In this document: piece by piece, positions 1-8,016 of the stretch
Layout: every line of letters begins with the position of its first letter
Position numbering within the stretch: position 1 is the stretch's first letter
Source of the DNA: Marixanthotalea marina
GTDB lineage: Bacteria > Bacteroidota > Bacteroidia > Flavobacteriales > Flavobacteriaceae
DNA length: 64,000 bases
Direction: 5' to 3'
NCBI GenBank assembly: GCA_018883545.1
Contig: JAHLEH010000001.1
Coordinates: 558,001-622,000, forward strand
Notes under the pieces: generated by a model
What the model was told of the DNA's origin: nothing
Databases searched by the model: none
What the model saw: the letters and a program-made list of their open reading frames with translations, nothing else
Translations under genes and position numbers: made by a program

Positions 1-1
1 G

Positions 2-556
2 AGGAATAAGTTCGGTTATCAATTAGGTATTAAGTATTTTGATGCCTTTAGAGTAGATAATCTCTTGCTGCAATTTGAATACAATAGAATAAGGCCCTAT
101 ACCTATTCGCACAATACGATTGTTTTAAATTACGGCCACAACAACCAATCGATGGCGCATTTATGGGGAGCCAATTTAAGTGAGGCCATACTTATTGGGC
201 GTTACCATTATAAACGCTGGTTTGCCAATGCAAAATTGGTTTTTGGAACCAGAGGCTTTGATTATAACGACGGTACTGATAATTTTAGTTACGGAGGCGA
301 TATTTACCGAGACTATAATGAAAGACCTTACGATACAGGTGTGGGAATAGGCCAAGGTATAAAAACAAAAACATTTTACGCCAACTTGCAAGGAGGGTAT
401 TTAATAAATCCGGCTACAAACCTAAAAGTATTTGCCGATATTACTTTTAGAAATTTCAATCCAGAAACAGAAACGTCACAAACATTTAAGAGCAATACTG
501 TTTGGTTCAATTTAGGCATACGAACCGATTTGTTTAATTGGTACTTCGATTTTTAA
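2..556 (+). CDS. C-terminal part of an outer-membrane beta-barrel protein (Wzi/RemB-like), 5' truncated
   Basis: The reading frame is open from the first bases of the window to a TAA at 554-556, so the gene starts upstream and only about 184 C-terminal residues are seen. They are rich in alternating aromatic and polar residues (Tyr, Phe, Asn, Gly) and end in the aromatic stretch WYFDF, as outer-membrane barrel strands do. The pattern recalls the capsule-assembly Wzi family, which in flavobacteria includes the gliding protein RemB. I infer this from overall character, not from a diagnostic motif. The next gene, cyoE, has its own promoter, so the two are probably not cotranscribed. Confidence 0.6.
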   Translation, partial: RNKFGYQLGIKYFDAFRVDNLLLQFEYNRIRPYTYSHNTIVLNYGHNNQSMAHLWGANLSEAILIGRYHYKRWFANAKLVFGTRGFDYNDGTDNFSYGGDIYRDYNERPYDTGVGIGQGIKTKTFYANLQGGYLINPATNLKVFADITFRNFNPETETSQTFKSNTVWFNLGIRTDLFNWYFDF

Positions 557-583
557 GGGGCAAAAAATTACCACTTAAAAGCA

Positions 584-614
584 TTGCTCAAAACGCTTTA
601 ATAAAGTATCTTTG
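584..614 (+). promoter_or_regulatory. Bacteroidota-type promoter of cyoE
   Basis: TTG at 584-586, 20 bases, then TATCTTTG at 607-614, an exact match to TTG-N17-23-TAnnTTTG. The start codon of cyoE lies 35 bases after the -7 element, leaving a short leader. It probably drives the oxidase assembly cluster. Confidence 0.65.
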
Positions 615-649
615 CCCTCGCATTAAAAAGCCCATTTAGAAACAAAACG

Positions 650-1543
650 TTGAGCGATTCAAATTCTTCATTAACAGTGTATTCTGTTGTTTCAGACTTC
701 AAGGAAATCACAAAAATGCGATTGGCATTAAGTGTGGTATTTTCCTCTTTGGCTGGTTATTTATTGGGTGTAGAAACGGTAGATTTTAAAACATTGATTT
801 TATTGGCTTTTGGAGGGTACTTTATGGTGGGGGCTTCTAATGCCTATAACCAAATAATAGAAAAGGATTTGGATGCATTAATGGACCGTACTAAAAACAG
901 ACCTATACCTTCAGGGCGTATGTCGGTAACTACAGCGTTTGTTATTGCCAGTGTGTTTACACTGTTGGGGGTTATTGTGTTGTACATTATTAACAAGCAA
1001 ACGGCCATGTTTGGTGCCATATCAATATTTTTATACACTTGTGTGTATACACCACTAAAAACTAAGACGCCTTTAGCTGTTTTTGTGGGAGCTATTCCTG
1101 GGGCGATTCCGTTTATGTTAGGTTGGGTAGCCGCTACGGACGATTTTGGTATTGAACCGGGCACCTTATTTGCATTACAATTTTTTTGGCAGTTCCCGCA
1201 TTTTTGGGCCATAGGCTGGTTTTTGTATAATGATTATAAAAAAGCAGGTTTCTTTATGTTACCAACAGGAAAACAAGATAGAGGGACAGCTGTACAGACC
1301 ATTATGTATACTATTTGGACAATCTTAGTATCCATAATTCCTGTTTTTGGATTTACTGGGCGGTTACAATTATCCGTTGTTTCTGCGGTTGTCGTTTTAG
1401 GTTTAGGTTTGTGGATGTTGTACTATGCCGTTAGACTGTTTAAAATAATGACAGAGAAAGCAGCAAAGCAACTTATGTTGGTGAGTGTATCTTACATTTC
1501 TTTGGTGCAAATTGTTTATGTGATTGATAAATTTATAAGATAA
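650..1543 (+). CDS. cyoE: Heme o synthase (protoheme IX farnesyltransferase)
   Basis: A membrane prenyltransferase of the UbiA family that attaches a farnesyl group to heme b, giving heme o for cytochrome oxidase. The 297 residues contain the Asp-rich prenyl-diphosphate motif around residues 67-80 (N, then D and D, followed by DRTKNRPIPSGR), the cytoplasmic loop with YTPLKTKT, and about eight hydrophobic helices. The start is TTG at 650. The next in-frame ATG, at 716, would remove the N-terminal segment (SDFKEITK) that family members normally carry, so TTG is preferred. The oxidase subunit III gene begins 3 bases after the stop, which indicates an operon. Confidence 0.93.
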   Translation: MSDSNSSLTVYSVVSDFKEITKMRLALSVVFSSLAGYLLGVETVDFKTLILLAFGGYFMVGASNAYNQIIEKDLDALMDRTKNRPIPSGRMSVTTAFVIASVFTLLGVIVLYIINKQTAMFGAISIFLYTCVYTPLKTKTPLAVFVGAIPGAIPFMLGWVAATDDFGIEPGTLFALQFFWQFPHFWAIGWFLYNDYKKAGFFMLPTGKQDRGTAVQTIMYTIWTILVSIIPVFGFTGRLQLSVVSAVVVLGLGLWMLYYAVRLFKIMTEKAAKQLMLVSVSYISLVQIVYVIDKFIR

Positions 1544-1546
1544 GCC

Positions 1547-2128
1547 ATGGATTTAACACAAGGTAATTTAGAAGAGAAAAATAACAGGGCAAAAAAAATG
1601 ATGCTTTGGTTTGGTATCATTTCGTTGATTATGTCGTTTGCAGGATGGACGAGTGCTTTTGTGGTTAGTAGCTCAAGACCCGATTGGCTTAAGGATTTTC
1701 AATTGCCAAATGCATTTATATATAGTACCGTGGTTATTATTATAAGCAGTGTTACAATTTTATTGGCCAAACAGGCTTTAAGAAAAAACAATAGGCAATT
1801 AACAACCATTTGGCTAATGGCAACATTCGTTTTAGGTTGTGTGTTTATTTTTAACCAATTTTCAGGCTTTCAACAAATAATAGACCTAGGGTATAATTTT
1901 ACAGGCCCTACCAGTAATGTAACGATGTCTTACATTTATTTAATAGCTATTGTGCATATTTTGCACGTGGTTGTTGGGCTAATTTGCTTATTGGTGGTAA
2001 TTTATAATCATTTTAAACAAAAGTATAATGCATCGAAAATGCTTGGTTTTGAACTAGCATCAACATTTTGGCACTTTATAGACCTACTTTGGGTGTATCT
2101 CTTTTTGTTTTTATATTTTATTAGATAA
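1547..2128 (+). CDS. Cytochrome c oxidase subunit III family protein (short paralogue)
   Basis: A 193-residue membrane protein with about five hydrophobic segments, ending in FWHFIDLLWVYLFLF, the C-terminal signature of heme-copper oxidase subunit III. It is shorter than classical subunit III (about 260 residues, seven helices), as usual for bacterial caa3/cbo-type enzymes. Immediately downstream is a second, longer subunit III gene with the same C-terminal motif, so this is one of a tandem pair common in flavobacteria. It lies 3 bases after cyoE and is probably cotranscribed. Which of the two sits in the mature oxidase cannot be told from sequence. Confidence 0.88.
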   Translation: MDLTQGNLEEKNNRAKKMMLWFGIISLIMSFAGWTSAFVVSSSRPDWLKDFQLPNAFIYSTVVIIISSVTILLAKQALRKNNRQLTTIWLMATFVLGCVFIFNQFSGFQQIIDLGYNFTGPTSNVTMSYIYLIAIVHILHVVVGLICLLVVIYNHFKQKYNASKMLGFELASTFWHFIDLLWVYLFLFLYFIR

Positions 2129-2175
2129 ATAAAATGATTATTTTTGTGCAACTTTTTTAATAACGACCAACATAT

Positions 2176-3159
2176 ATGAGTACTACTACAGTTGTATCTA
2201 CTGGAACGGAAGGTAAGACTTGGGGAGGTGGAAATGAACCACTTCACGCAAGTTATGGCAAAATGATGATGTGGTTTTTCATTGTTTCTGATGCTTTAAC
2301 ATTTTCTGGCTTTTTAGCTGCCTACGGATTTTCAAGATTTAAGTTTATAGATTATTGGCCAATTGCCGATGAGGTGTTTACCCACGTGCCGTTTTTACAC
2401 GGACAGGAATTGCCAATGATTTATGTGGCATTCATGACCTTTATACTTATCATGTCGTCTGTAACAATGGTTTTGGCTGTTGATGCTGGGCATCATTTAA
2501 ATAAGGCCAAGGTTACTTTATATATGTTTTTAACCATTATCGGTGGTTTAATATTCGTTGGGTCACAAGCTTGGGAATGGGCTACTTTTATTAAAGGTGA
2601 TTACGGCGCGGTGCAAACAAAAGGTGGTAATATTTTACAGTTTGTAGATGCCGAAGGTCATCGTGTGGCTTTAAGGGATTTTGTAGTAGCAGAAGGCCAT
2701 GAAAGAGTGCAACAAGAGCGTAAAAACGGATTATGGTTTGTGAGCGAAGGTACCTTACCAACATATACAGTGGAAGAAGTTATTCATGGTTTAGAAACGC
2801 ATGATAATGTTTTGGTTAGAACACAATTGCTGGATGAAAACGGACAAAAAACCGTGCTTTCTAGAGCCGAATCTTTAAATCAGCTGAAAAGCTATGGTAC
2901 CCATGTTGTTGAAGGGGCTAATTTGCATGAAAACGAATATGGTTCGCCTTTATTTGCCGACTTCTTTTTCTTTATCACTGGTTTCCATGGTTTCCACGTA
3001 TTTTCGGGTGTTATAATTAACATTATTATTTTCTTTAATGTGGTATTAGGAACTTACGAAAGACGTAAAAGTTACGAAATGGTCGAAAAAGTGGGGCTTT
3101 ATTGGCACTTTGTAGATTTAGTTTGGGTATTTGTTTTTACATTCTTCTACCTAGTTTAA
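2176..3159 (+). CDS. Cytochrome c oxidase subunit III, long form with internal insertion
   Basis: Subunit III of a heme-copper oxidase in the inner membrane. The 327 residues show early helices (residues about 30-130), then a hydrophilic stretch of about 120 residues (roughly 140-260, with charged and Gly-rich sequence), then two final helices containing FITGFHGFHVFSG and the signature LYWHFVDLVWVF. The two flanking halves together make a normal-sized subunit III, so the hydrophilic part is a family-specific insertion, probably extramembrane. It lies 47 bases after the short paralogue. A -7-like TATTTTTG at 2139-2146 has no matching -33 element, so an internal promoter is only possible. Confidence 0.92.
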   Translation: MSTTTVVSTGTEGKTWGGGNEPLHASYGKMMMWFFIVSDALTFSGFLAAYGFSRFKFIDYWPIADEVFTHVPFLHGQELPMIYVAFMTFILIMSSVTMVLAVDAGHHLNKAKVTLYMFLTIIGGLIFVGSQAWEWATFIKGDYGAVQTKGGNILQFVDAEGHRVALRDFVVAEGHERVQQERKNGLWFVSEGTLPTYTVEEVIHGLETHDNVLVRTQLLDENGQKTVLSRAESLNQLKSYGTHVVEGANLHENEYGSPLFADFFFFITGFHGFHVFSGVIINIIIFFNVVLGTYERRKSYEMVEKVGLYWHFVDLVWVFVFTFFYLV

Positions 3160-3210
3160 TTAGAAAATCGCTCCGTGATTGCATAACATCGCGGTAACAA
3201 AATAAAAAAT

Positions 3211-3236
3211 TGTCATTCCCGTGAAGACGGGAATCT
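3211..3236. repeat. Dispersed palindromic repeat (ATTCCCGT/ACGGGAAT type)
   Basis: An inverted repeat with 8-base arms ATTCCCGT and ACGGGAAT (3215-3234) around GAAG, flanked by TGTC and CT. It lies between the cox3 and subunit IV genes. It resembles the GTCATTCCCGCGAAGGCGGGAAT-type elements scattered in flavobacterial genomes. It is not followed by a T-run, so it does not look like a terminator. Confidence 0.55.
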
Positions 3237-3256
3237 AAATAAAAATAAACTAAAAA

Positions 3257-3637
3257 ATGGCACACGAACATAAATTAGAAATATTTAGAGGGTTAGTTAA
3301 ATTTAAATCCAACACCCAAAAAATTTGGGGGGTATTAATCTTCTTGTCTATTGTAACAGCAGTGGAGGTTGTTTTAGGTATTTATAAACCAGAAATGTTG
3401 ATGGCTAAGTTTATTGGCATGAAACTTCTGAATTGGATCTTCATAATTTTAACCTTGGTAAAGGCCTATTACATTACTTGGGACTTTATGCACATGCGAG
3501 ACGAAGTAAAAGCGTTAAGACGCATGGTGGTATGGACTGCAATATTTTTAATATTATATTTAGTGTTTATCCTATTACAGGAAGGTGGATATATAGAAGG
3601 GGTTTATTCATCTGGATTTATAAGGAAAGATTTTTAA
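3257..3637 (+). CDS. Cytochrome c oxidase subunit IV family protein (prokaryotic COX4/CtaF type)
   Basis: A 126-residue protein with three predicted membrane helices (around residues 22-42, 54-74, 88-110) and a charged loop containing WDFMHMRDE. Size, topology and the position directly after the subunit III pair match the small bacterial subunit IV (CtaF/CyoD-like). It probably stabilises the oxidase rather than doing chemistry. A strong terminator follows at 3675-3699, closing the cyoE-cox3-cox3-cox4 unit. Confidence 0.85.
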   Translation: MAHEHKLEIFRGLVKFKSNTQKIWGVLIFLSIVTAVEVVLGIYKPEMLMAKFIGMKLLNWIFIILTLVKAYYITWDFMHMRDEVKALRRMVVWTAIFLILYLVFILLQEGGYIEGVYSSGFIRKDF

Positions 3638-3674
3638 ACAGCTATAACATTTTAATGTTAAAACATATATGGAA

Positions 3675-3699
3675 GGCGGTTATTTGAACCGCCTTTTTT
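3675..3699 (+). terminator. Rho-independent terminator after oxidase subunit IV
   Basis: Stem GGCGGTT (3675-3681) with AACCGCC (3687-3693), 5-base loop, followed by six T. Confidence 0.85.
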
Positions 3700-3741
3700 A
3701 TTTTTGCAAAACAATTTTAATTAACAGAAACTCTTTGTTTC

Positions 3742-4467
3742 ATGGATTACAAAAAGGTTGGTCGCTATGTGGTTTTAGGAATTCTATTCTTTCTTCCCGT
3801 TACTTTTTTGCTGTTTTTGTATCCAGCAACACATAATTATACCCCTTTAGATATTGTAAGGCAGTCTGTGGAGGACATTGATGGGTTTCAACCTGTTTCA
3901 AATCAAGATCCAATCGTTTTTAAAGAGCATATTACTGTTGTTGGTTTTTTTGGAAAGCAGCCTATGGAAAAAGTAATAACAGCTTCCAATTTAAAGGAAC
4001 TTGTTTACGATAAATTTAAAGGTTTTAAACGGTTTCAGGTTGTAATTATAGTGCCAAAAAACACAGAGACAGAAGTTGAAAACCTAAAAAAGGAAATTGC
4101 TTCTTATGAAGATATTCGGTTTTGGCATTTCGTGTTTGCAGACGAAATAGACATTGAAAAAGTTTTTGCTAGTTTGAAGTCTGAAGTCAAGCTAGACAAC
4201 AACCTGTCAACAGACCACGTGTTTGTTGTAGACCAAGATTTAAATCAAAGAGGGCGTATAGACGATAGAACCGATAATGAAAAAGCAAAGGCAAAACAGG
4301 TTTATGGGTTGTATTCTTATAATTGTATTGAGGTTTCGGAAATTAAAAACAAAATGAGCGAAGACATGCGTATTTTATTTACTGAATATAGGCAGAAACG
4401 TAAAGGGGAATTTGATTCTGAAACGAGACGGGCAAATGATTTAAAAGAGCATTATGAAGAAAACTAA
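3742..4467 (+). CDS. Membrane-anchored thioredoxin-fold protein, Cys-less relative of SCO
   Basis: 241 residues: a single N-terminal membrane anchor (about residues 8-30) and a periplasmic domain. The domain has alternating strands and helices, for example FKEHITVVGFFG, a central helix, FQVVIIVPKNTE, then DHVFVVDQDLNQRGR. That last segment resembles the SCO/peroxiredoxin C-terminal half (V.D..G..RGR.D). The CxxxC copper motif is absent; the only Cys (in YNCIEVSE) lies near the C-terminus. The gene overlaps the true SCO gene by 14 bases and sits in the oxidase assembly cluster, so an assembly or scaffolding role is likely. The function is inferred; no activity can be named. Confidence 0.75.
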   Translation: MDYKKVGRYVVLGILFFLPVTFLLFLYPATHNYTPLDIVRQSVEDIDGFQPVSNQDPIVFKEHITVVGFFGKQPMEKVITASNLKELVYDKFKGFKRFQVVIIVPKNTETEVENLKKEIASYEDIRFWHFVFADEIDIEKVFASLKSEVKLDNNLSTDHVFVVDQDLNQRGRIDDRTDNEKAKAKQVYGLYSYNCIEVSEIKNKMSEDMRILFTEYRQKRKGEFDSETRRANDLKEHYEEN

Positions 4468-5191
4468 TTATTCGTACATAGGCATTGCTTTTATTATTCT
4501 GGTGTTTGGTATTTATTTTATTCCAAGAATCGTTGACAGAATCAGTAATAACGATGTTTCTCGGCAAGAAAGTAGAAGTGACCAAAAACGAGAAGAGAAT
4601 ATATCAGAATTAGCATTTATAGAAATTAATGGCGAACCTAAAAAAGTGCCTTTCTTTTCATTTATAAACCAAAATGGAAACGTAATAACCAACGAAGATT
4701 ATAAAGGTAAGGTGTATGTGGTTGAATTTTTCTTTACTACCTGCCCAACTATTTGTCCTGTTATGAATGCTAACTTGGTACAGATTCAAAATGAATTTGA
4801 AGGGCTTGAAAATTTTGGTGTAGCATCGTTTACTATAAATCCACAATATGACACCCCCGAAGTGTTAAAAGAATATGCCCAAAAATATGGTATTAAAAAC
4901 ACCAATTGGCATTTAATGACGGGCAGTCAAGAGGCCATTTATAAATTGGCAAACGAAGGCTTTAATTTATATACAGCGGAAGATGCTAATGCAGATGGCG
5001 GCTTCGAGCATTCAGGAAATTTTGCGTTAATTGATAAAAATGGCTTTATCCGTTCTAGAAAAGATGAGTTTGGAAATCCTTTAATATATTATAGGGGTAT
5101 CATTTCAGAAGAACAAGGGACAAACAGTGATGGCGAAACAGAAGAAATAAGCCTGTTGAAAGAAGATATTAAGAAACTGTTGAATGAATAA
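4454..5191 (+). CDS. SCO family copper chaperone for cytochrome oxidase
   Basis: A membrane-anchored SCO1/SenC-type protein that delivers copper to the CuA site of cytochrome oxidase or reduces its cysteines. In its 245 residues there is an N-terminal anchor (about 7-25), then a thioredoxin fold with TTCPTICPVMN (the CxxxC metal-binding pair, about residues 95-100), and the third ligand His in GGFEHSGNF (about 184), followed by ALIDKNG. All three copper ligands are present. The start overlaps the preceding Cys-less relative by 14 bases, implying coupled translation. Confidence 0.93.
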   Translation: MKKTNYSYIGIAFIILVFGIYFIPRIVDRISNNDVSRQESRSDQKREENISELAFIEINGEPKKVPFFSFINQNGNVITNEDYKGKVYVVEFFFTTCPTICPVMNANLVQIQNEFEGLENFGVASFTINPQYDTPEVLKEYAQKYGIKNTNWHLMTGSQEAIYKLANEGFNLYTAEDANADGGFEHSGNFALIDKNGFIRSRKDEFGNPLIYYRGIISEEQGTNSDGETEEISLLKEDIKKLLNE

Positions 5192-5230
5192 CCTTTTTAA
5201 TTATTAAGTAATAAATACCACTTTAACCAG

Positions 5231-5767
5231 ATGATGAGCCAAGAAAACACGATTCTAGATGATAAAAAGTACAATAAGTTAATTGTAGTGCTTTCCGTTG
5301 CCATTCCGCTAGTAGTGGCTATTTTGTTTGGTGTAAAGCTAGATGTAGAGCTTCCTGTTTTCTTACCACCTATTTATGCTTCTATTAATGCGGTTACAGC
5401 TTTGGTATTGGTATTGGCTTTCATGGCTATTCAAAATAAAAAAATAAAATTACACGAACGTTTAATGAAGTTAGCCATTGTGTTATCAGTTTGTTTTTTG
5501 GTAATGTATGTGGCATATCATATGACGAGTGACTCTACAAAATTTGGGGGAGAAGGTTTTGTAAAATATTTATATTATTTTATACTGTTAACGCATATTG
5601 TATTATCAATAGCTGTAATACCTTTTGTGCTTATTACTTATGTAAGAGCCATTACCAACAACATAGAAAAGCATAAAAAGATTGCTAAAATCACATTTCC
5701 TTTGTGGTTGTACGTGGCCGTTACCGGTGTGGTGGTTTATATTATGATAGCGCCCTATTATGCATAA
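5231..5767 (+). CDS. DUF420 membrane protein (oxidase-linked)
   Basis: 178 residues with about five membrane helices and conserved His residues (HERLMKLA, VAYHMTSD, LLTHIVLS) typical of DUF420, a family related to CtaG-type oxidase assembly proteins and usually encoded beside SCO in Bacteroidota. The start can be ATG at 5231 or the adjacent ATG at 5234. The 3' end overlaps the next small gene by 8 bases. A role in cytochrome oxidase assembly is inferred from context. Confidence 0.88.
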   Translation: MMSQENTILDDKKYNKLIVVLSVAIPLVVAILFGVKLDVELPVFLPPIYASINAVTALVLVLAFMAIQNKKIKLHERLMKLAIVLSVCFLVMYVAYHMTSDSTKFGGEGFVKYLYYFILLTHIVLSIAVIPFVLITYVRAITNNIEKHKKIAKITFPLWLYVAVTGVVVYIMIAPYYA

Positions 5768-5999
5768 ATACAAACGAAAAATAATAGTTTTAGTTTTTTT
5801 CTTGGTCATCTCTGTTCAAGGCTTTACCCAATGTGCCATGTGCCGGGCGGTTTTAGAAAGCGAAGAGGGTCAAGGTGCTGCTAAAGGCATAAACGATGGT
5901 ATAGTTTACCTGATGGCTTTTCCTTATATTTTAATAGCAGGAATTGGCTATTTTATATACCGAAAGTTTTACAGAAAAAAGCCCGAGTTAAATAAATAA
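5760..5999 (+). CDS. Small exported Cys-containing membrane protein of the SCO/DUF420 cluster
   Basis: 79 residues: a signal peptide (residues 1-22, ending VQGFTQ), then CAMCRAVLESEEGQG with a CxxC pair placed directly after the predicted cleavage site, and one C-terminal membrane helix (about 46-66) followed by a basic tail. The ATG overlaps the DUF420 gene by 8 bases, so translation is probably coupled. The CxxC next to a membrane anchor suggests a periplasmic metal or thiol role in oxidase biogenesis. That role is inferred; the family has no established function I can name. Confidence 0.75.
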   Translation: MHKYKRKIIVLVFFLVISVQGFTQCAMCRAVLESEEGQGAAKGINDGIVYLMAFPYILIAGIGYFIYRKFYRKKPELNK

Positions 6000-6087
6000 C
6001 AAATTTTTACCATTGTAAATGTAACTTTTCTGTCTTTCGGTAGTCTAAGGATTGAGCGTAAAGTTTTAAACCCAACTCATAACTTAA

Positions 6088-6789
6088 ATGTTACAAATAA
6101 GTCAATTACACAAATCCTACCCAATAGGAGATTCCAGTTTGCATGTTTTAAAAGGTATTGATCTTTCAGTTGAAGAAGGTGAAATGGTAGCGATAATGGG
6201 GTCTTCAGGTTCAGGAAAGTCCACATTGTTGAATATTATAGGAATGCTTGATGAAGCAGATTCTGGTGATTATATTCTTGATGGATTAAAAATTAAAGAT
6301 CTTACAGAGAAAAAAGCAGCCGTTTATAGAAATAAGTTTTTAGGCTTCATTTTTCAGTCCTTCAACCTTATAAATTATAAAAATGCACTTGAAAATGTGG
6401 CATTGCCATTATATTACCAAGGCATGAAACGCAAGGAACGTCAAGAATTGGCCATGTATCATCTGGAAAAAGTAGGACTGGCCAATTGGGCGCATCATTT
6501 ACCCAAAGAGTTGTCCGGTGGTCAAAAACAGCGTGTAGCAATTGCTAGAGCTTTGGCCGCAAACCCTAAACTATTGTTGGCCGATGAACCTACAGGAGCG
6601 TTAGATACGGTGACTTCCCACGAAATAATGGCTTTTATTCAACAGTTAAACGATGAGGGTAAAACCATTTTAATGGTAACCCACGAAGAAGATATTGCCA
6701 ATATGTGCAAGCGTATTGTGCGTTTGCGTGACGGCGTTATTATAGAAGATACCAAAGTAGAACAAGTAAGAGCCGAACAGCATGTTTGA
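6088..6789 (+). CDS. ABC transporter ATP-binding protein (MacB/LolD type)
   Basis: The ATPase of a tripartite exporter. 233 residues with Walker A GSSGSGKST (about 39-47), Q-loop FQSFNLI, signature LSGGQKQR (about 141-148), Walker B LLLADEPTGALD, and the H-loop in VTHEE. The overall form is that of the MacB/LolD/FtsE class, which works with FtsX-type permeases. The last 8 bases overlap the first permease gene, opening a five-gene transport operon that continues into tsaB. Confidence 0.93.
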   Translation: MLQISQLHKSYPIGDSSLHVLKGIDLSVEEGEMVAIMGSSGSGKSTLLNIIGMLDEADSGDYILDGLKIKDLTEKKAAVYRNKFLGFIFQSFNLINYKNALENVALPLYYQGMKRKERQELAMYHLEKVGLANWAHHLPKELSGGQKQRVAIARALAANPKLLLADEPTGALDTVTSHEIMAFIQQLNDEGKTILMVTHEEDIANMCKRIVRLRDGVIIEDTKVEQVRAEQHV

Positions 6790-8014
6790 TTTAGACCTCT
6801 GGCGGGAAATATTTCAAAGTATCAATAAAAACAGAACCAGAAGTTTGCTGTCTGGGTTTACTGTGGCTTTTGCTATTTTGTTGTTTACCATTCTTTTTGG
6901 TATTGCCAATGGCCTTAAAAACACGTTTAAAGAAGAGTTTGCCGACACGGCTACAAACGCCATTTTTGTTATGTCTGGAAGAACTACCGTAGCCAATGAA
7001 GGCTATCAGGCAGGGAGACAAATACAGTTCAAGAACGAAGATTACGAATACATTAAAGAAGAATTCAAAGACAAGATAGAGTTTATTACCTCTGTGGTAA
7101 TGCGAAATGCCAATGCATCCTACAGAAATGAGAAAAATAGCTATAACCTTGTTGGCGTTTATCCCGATTATCAATTTGTTGAGAAAAACGAAATAATTGA
7201 AGGGCGCTATATAAATAAAAACGACCTCGACAACGAAACAAAAGTTATAGTAATAGGCCGGTTGGTGGAGGAAGATTTGTTTATAAACGAATCGGCCATT
7301 GGGAAATACATTAACCTAAATGGCATTCAATATAAGGTAGTTGGTATTTTTATGGATGAAGGAGGCGATAACGAAGAGCGTATCATCTATATGCCCATTA
7401 CTACGGCGCAACGTGTTTATGGCAATAACGATTATGTTAATAGAATAAATTTAACCTACAGTCCCGATTTAAATTACGATGAAGCTTTAGGCTTTAGTAG
7501 TTTATTGACCAGAAAACTTAAAACCCGTTTTTCGGTAGCTACAACCGATCAAAGAGCTATCAGGGTATTTAATATGGCCGAAGGCACACAACAAGTCGAT
7601 CAAATGACTTTGGGGCTCACCGTTATTATTTTGGTTATTGGTTTTGGTACGTTAATAGCAGGTATTGTAGGTATAAGTAATATTATGATTTTTATCGTAA
7701 GGGAACGCACCAAAGAAATTGGTATTAGAAAAGCACTTGGGGCAACACCAAGATCAATAATATCAATCATTTTAATAGAATCCATACTTATAACGACTAT
7801 TGCTGGGTATGTAGGTCTTTTAATAGGAGTGGGCGTTTTGGAACTTGTAGTTGGAGATAAATTAGAAGTTTATTTTATTACAAACCCAGGCGTCAGTTAT
7901 AGTCTTTTAATAGGGGCTACTTTAACATTAATTATAGCGGGAGCCATAGCTGGCTATTTACCAGCAAAAAGAGCCTCTGAAATTAAACCAATTGTTGCCC
8001 TAAGAAATGATTAG
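6782..8014 (+). CDS. MacB/FtsX-type ABC permease 1
   Basis: 410 residues with the MacB topology: one N-terminal helix (about 20-42), a periplasmic MacB-type domain of about 240 residues, then three C-terminal helices (about 280-305, 330-355, 370-395). The cytoplasmic motif RERTKEIGIRKALGATPRSI is the hallmark of FtsX permeases. It overlaps the ATPase gene by 8 bases and is followed after 2 bases by a paralogous permease, so the pair probably forms a heterodimer. Confidence 0.92.
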   Translation: MFDLDLWREIFQSINKNRTRSLLSGFTVAFAILLFTILFGIANGLKNTFKEEFADTATNAIFVMSGRTTVANEGYQAGRQIQFKNEDYEYIKEEFKDKIEFITSVVMRNANASYRNEKNSYNLVGVYPDYQFVEKNEIIEGRYINKNDLDNETKVIVIGRLVEEDLFINESAIGKYINLNGIQYKVVGIFMDEGGDNEERIIYMPITTAQRVYGNNDYVNRINLTYSPDLNYDEALGFSSLLTRKLKTRFSVATTDQRAIRVFNMAEGTQQVDQMTLGLTVIILVIGFGTLIAGIVGISNIMIFIVRERTKEIGIRKALGATPRSIISIILIESILITTIAGYVGLLIGVGVLELVVGDKLEVYFITNPGVSYSLLIGATLTLIIAGAIAGYLPAKRASEIKPIVALRND

Positions 8015-8016
8015 TT

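Noticed and set aside
3433..3687. 84-codon frame overlapping oxidase subunit IV
   Set aside because: Lies in another frame of a well-supported gene and runs into the terminator.
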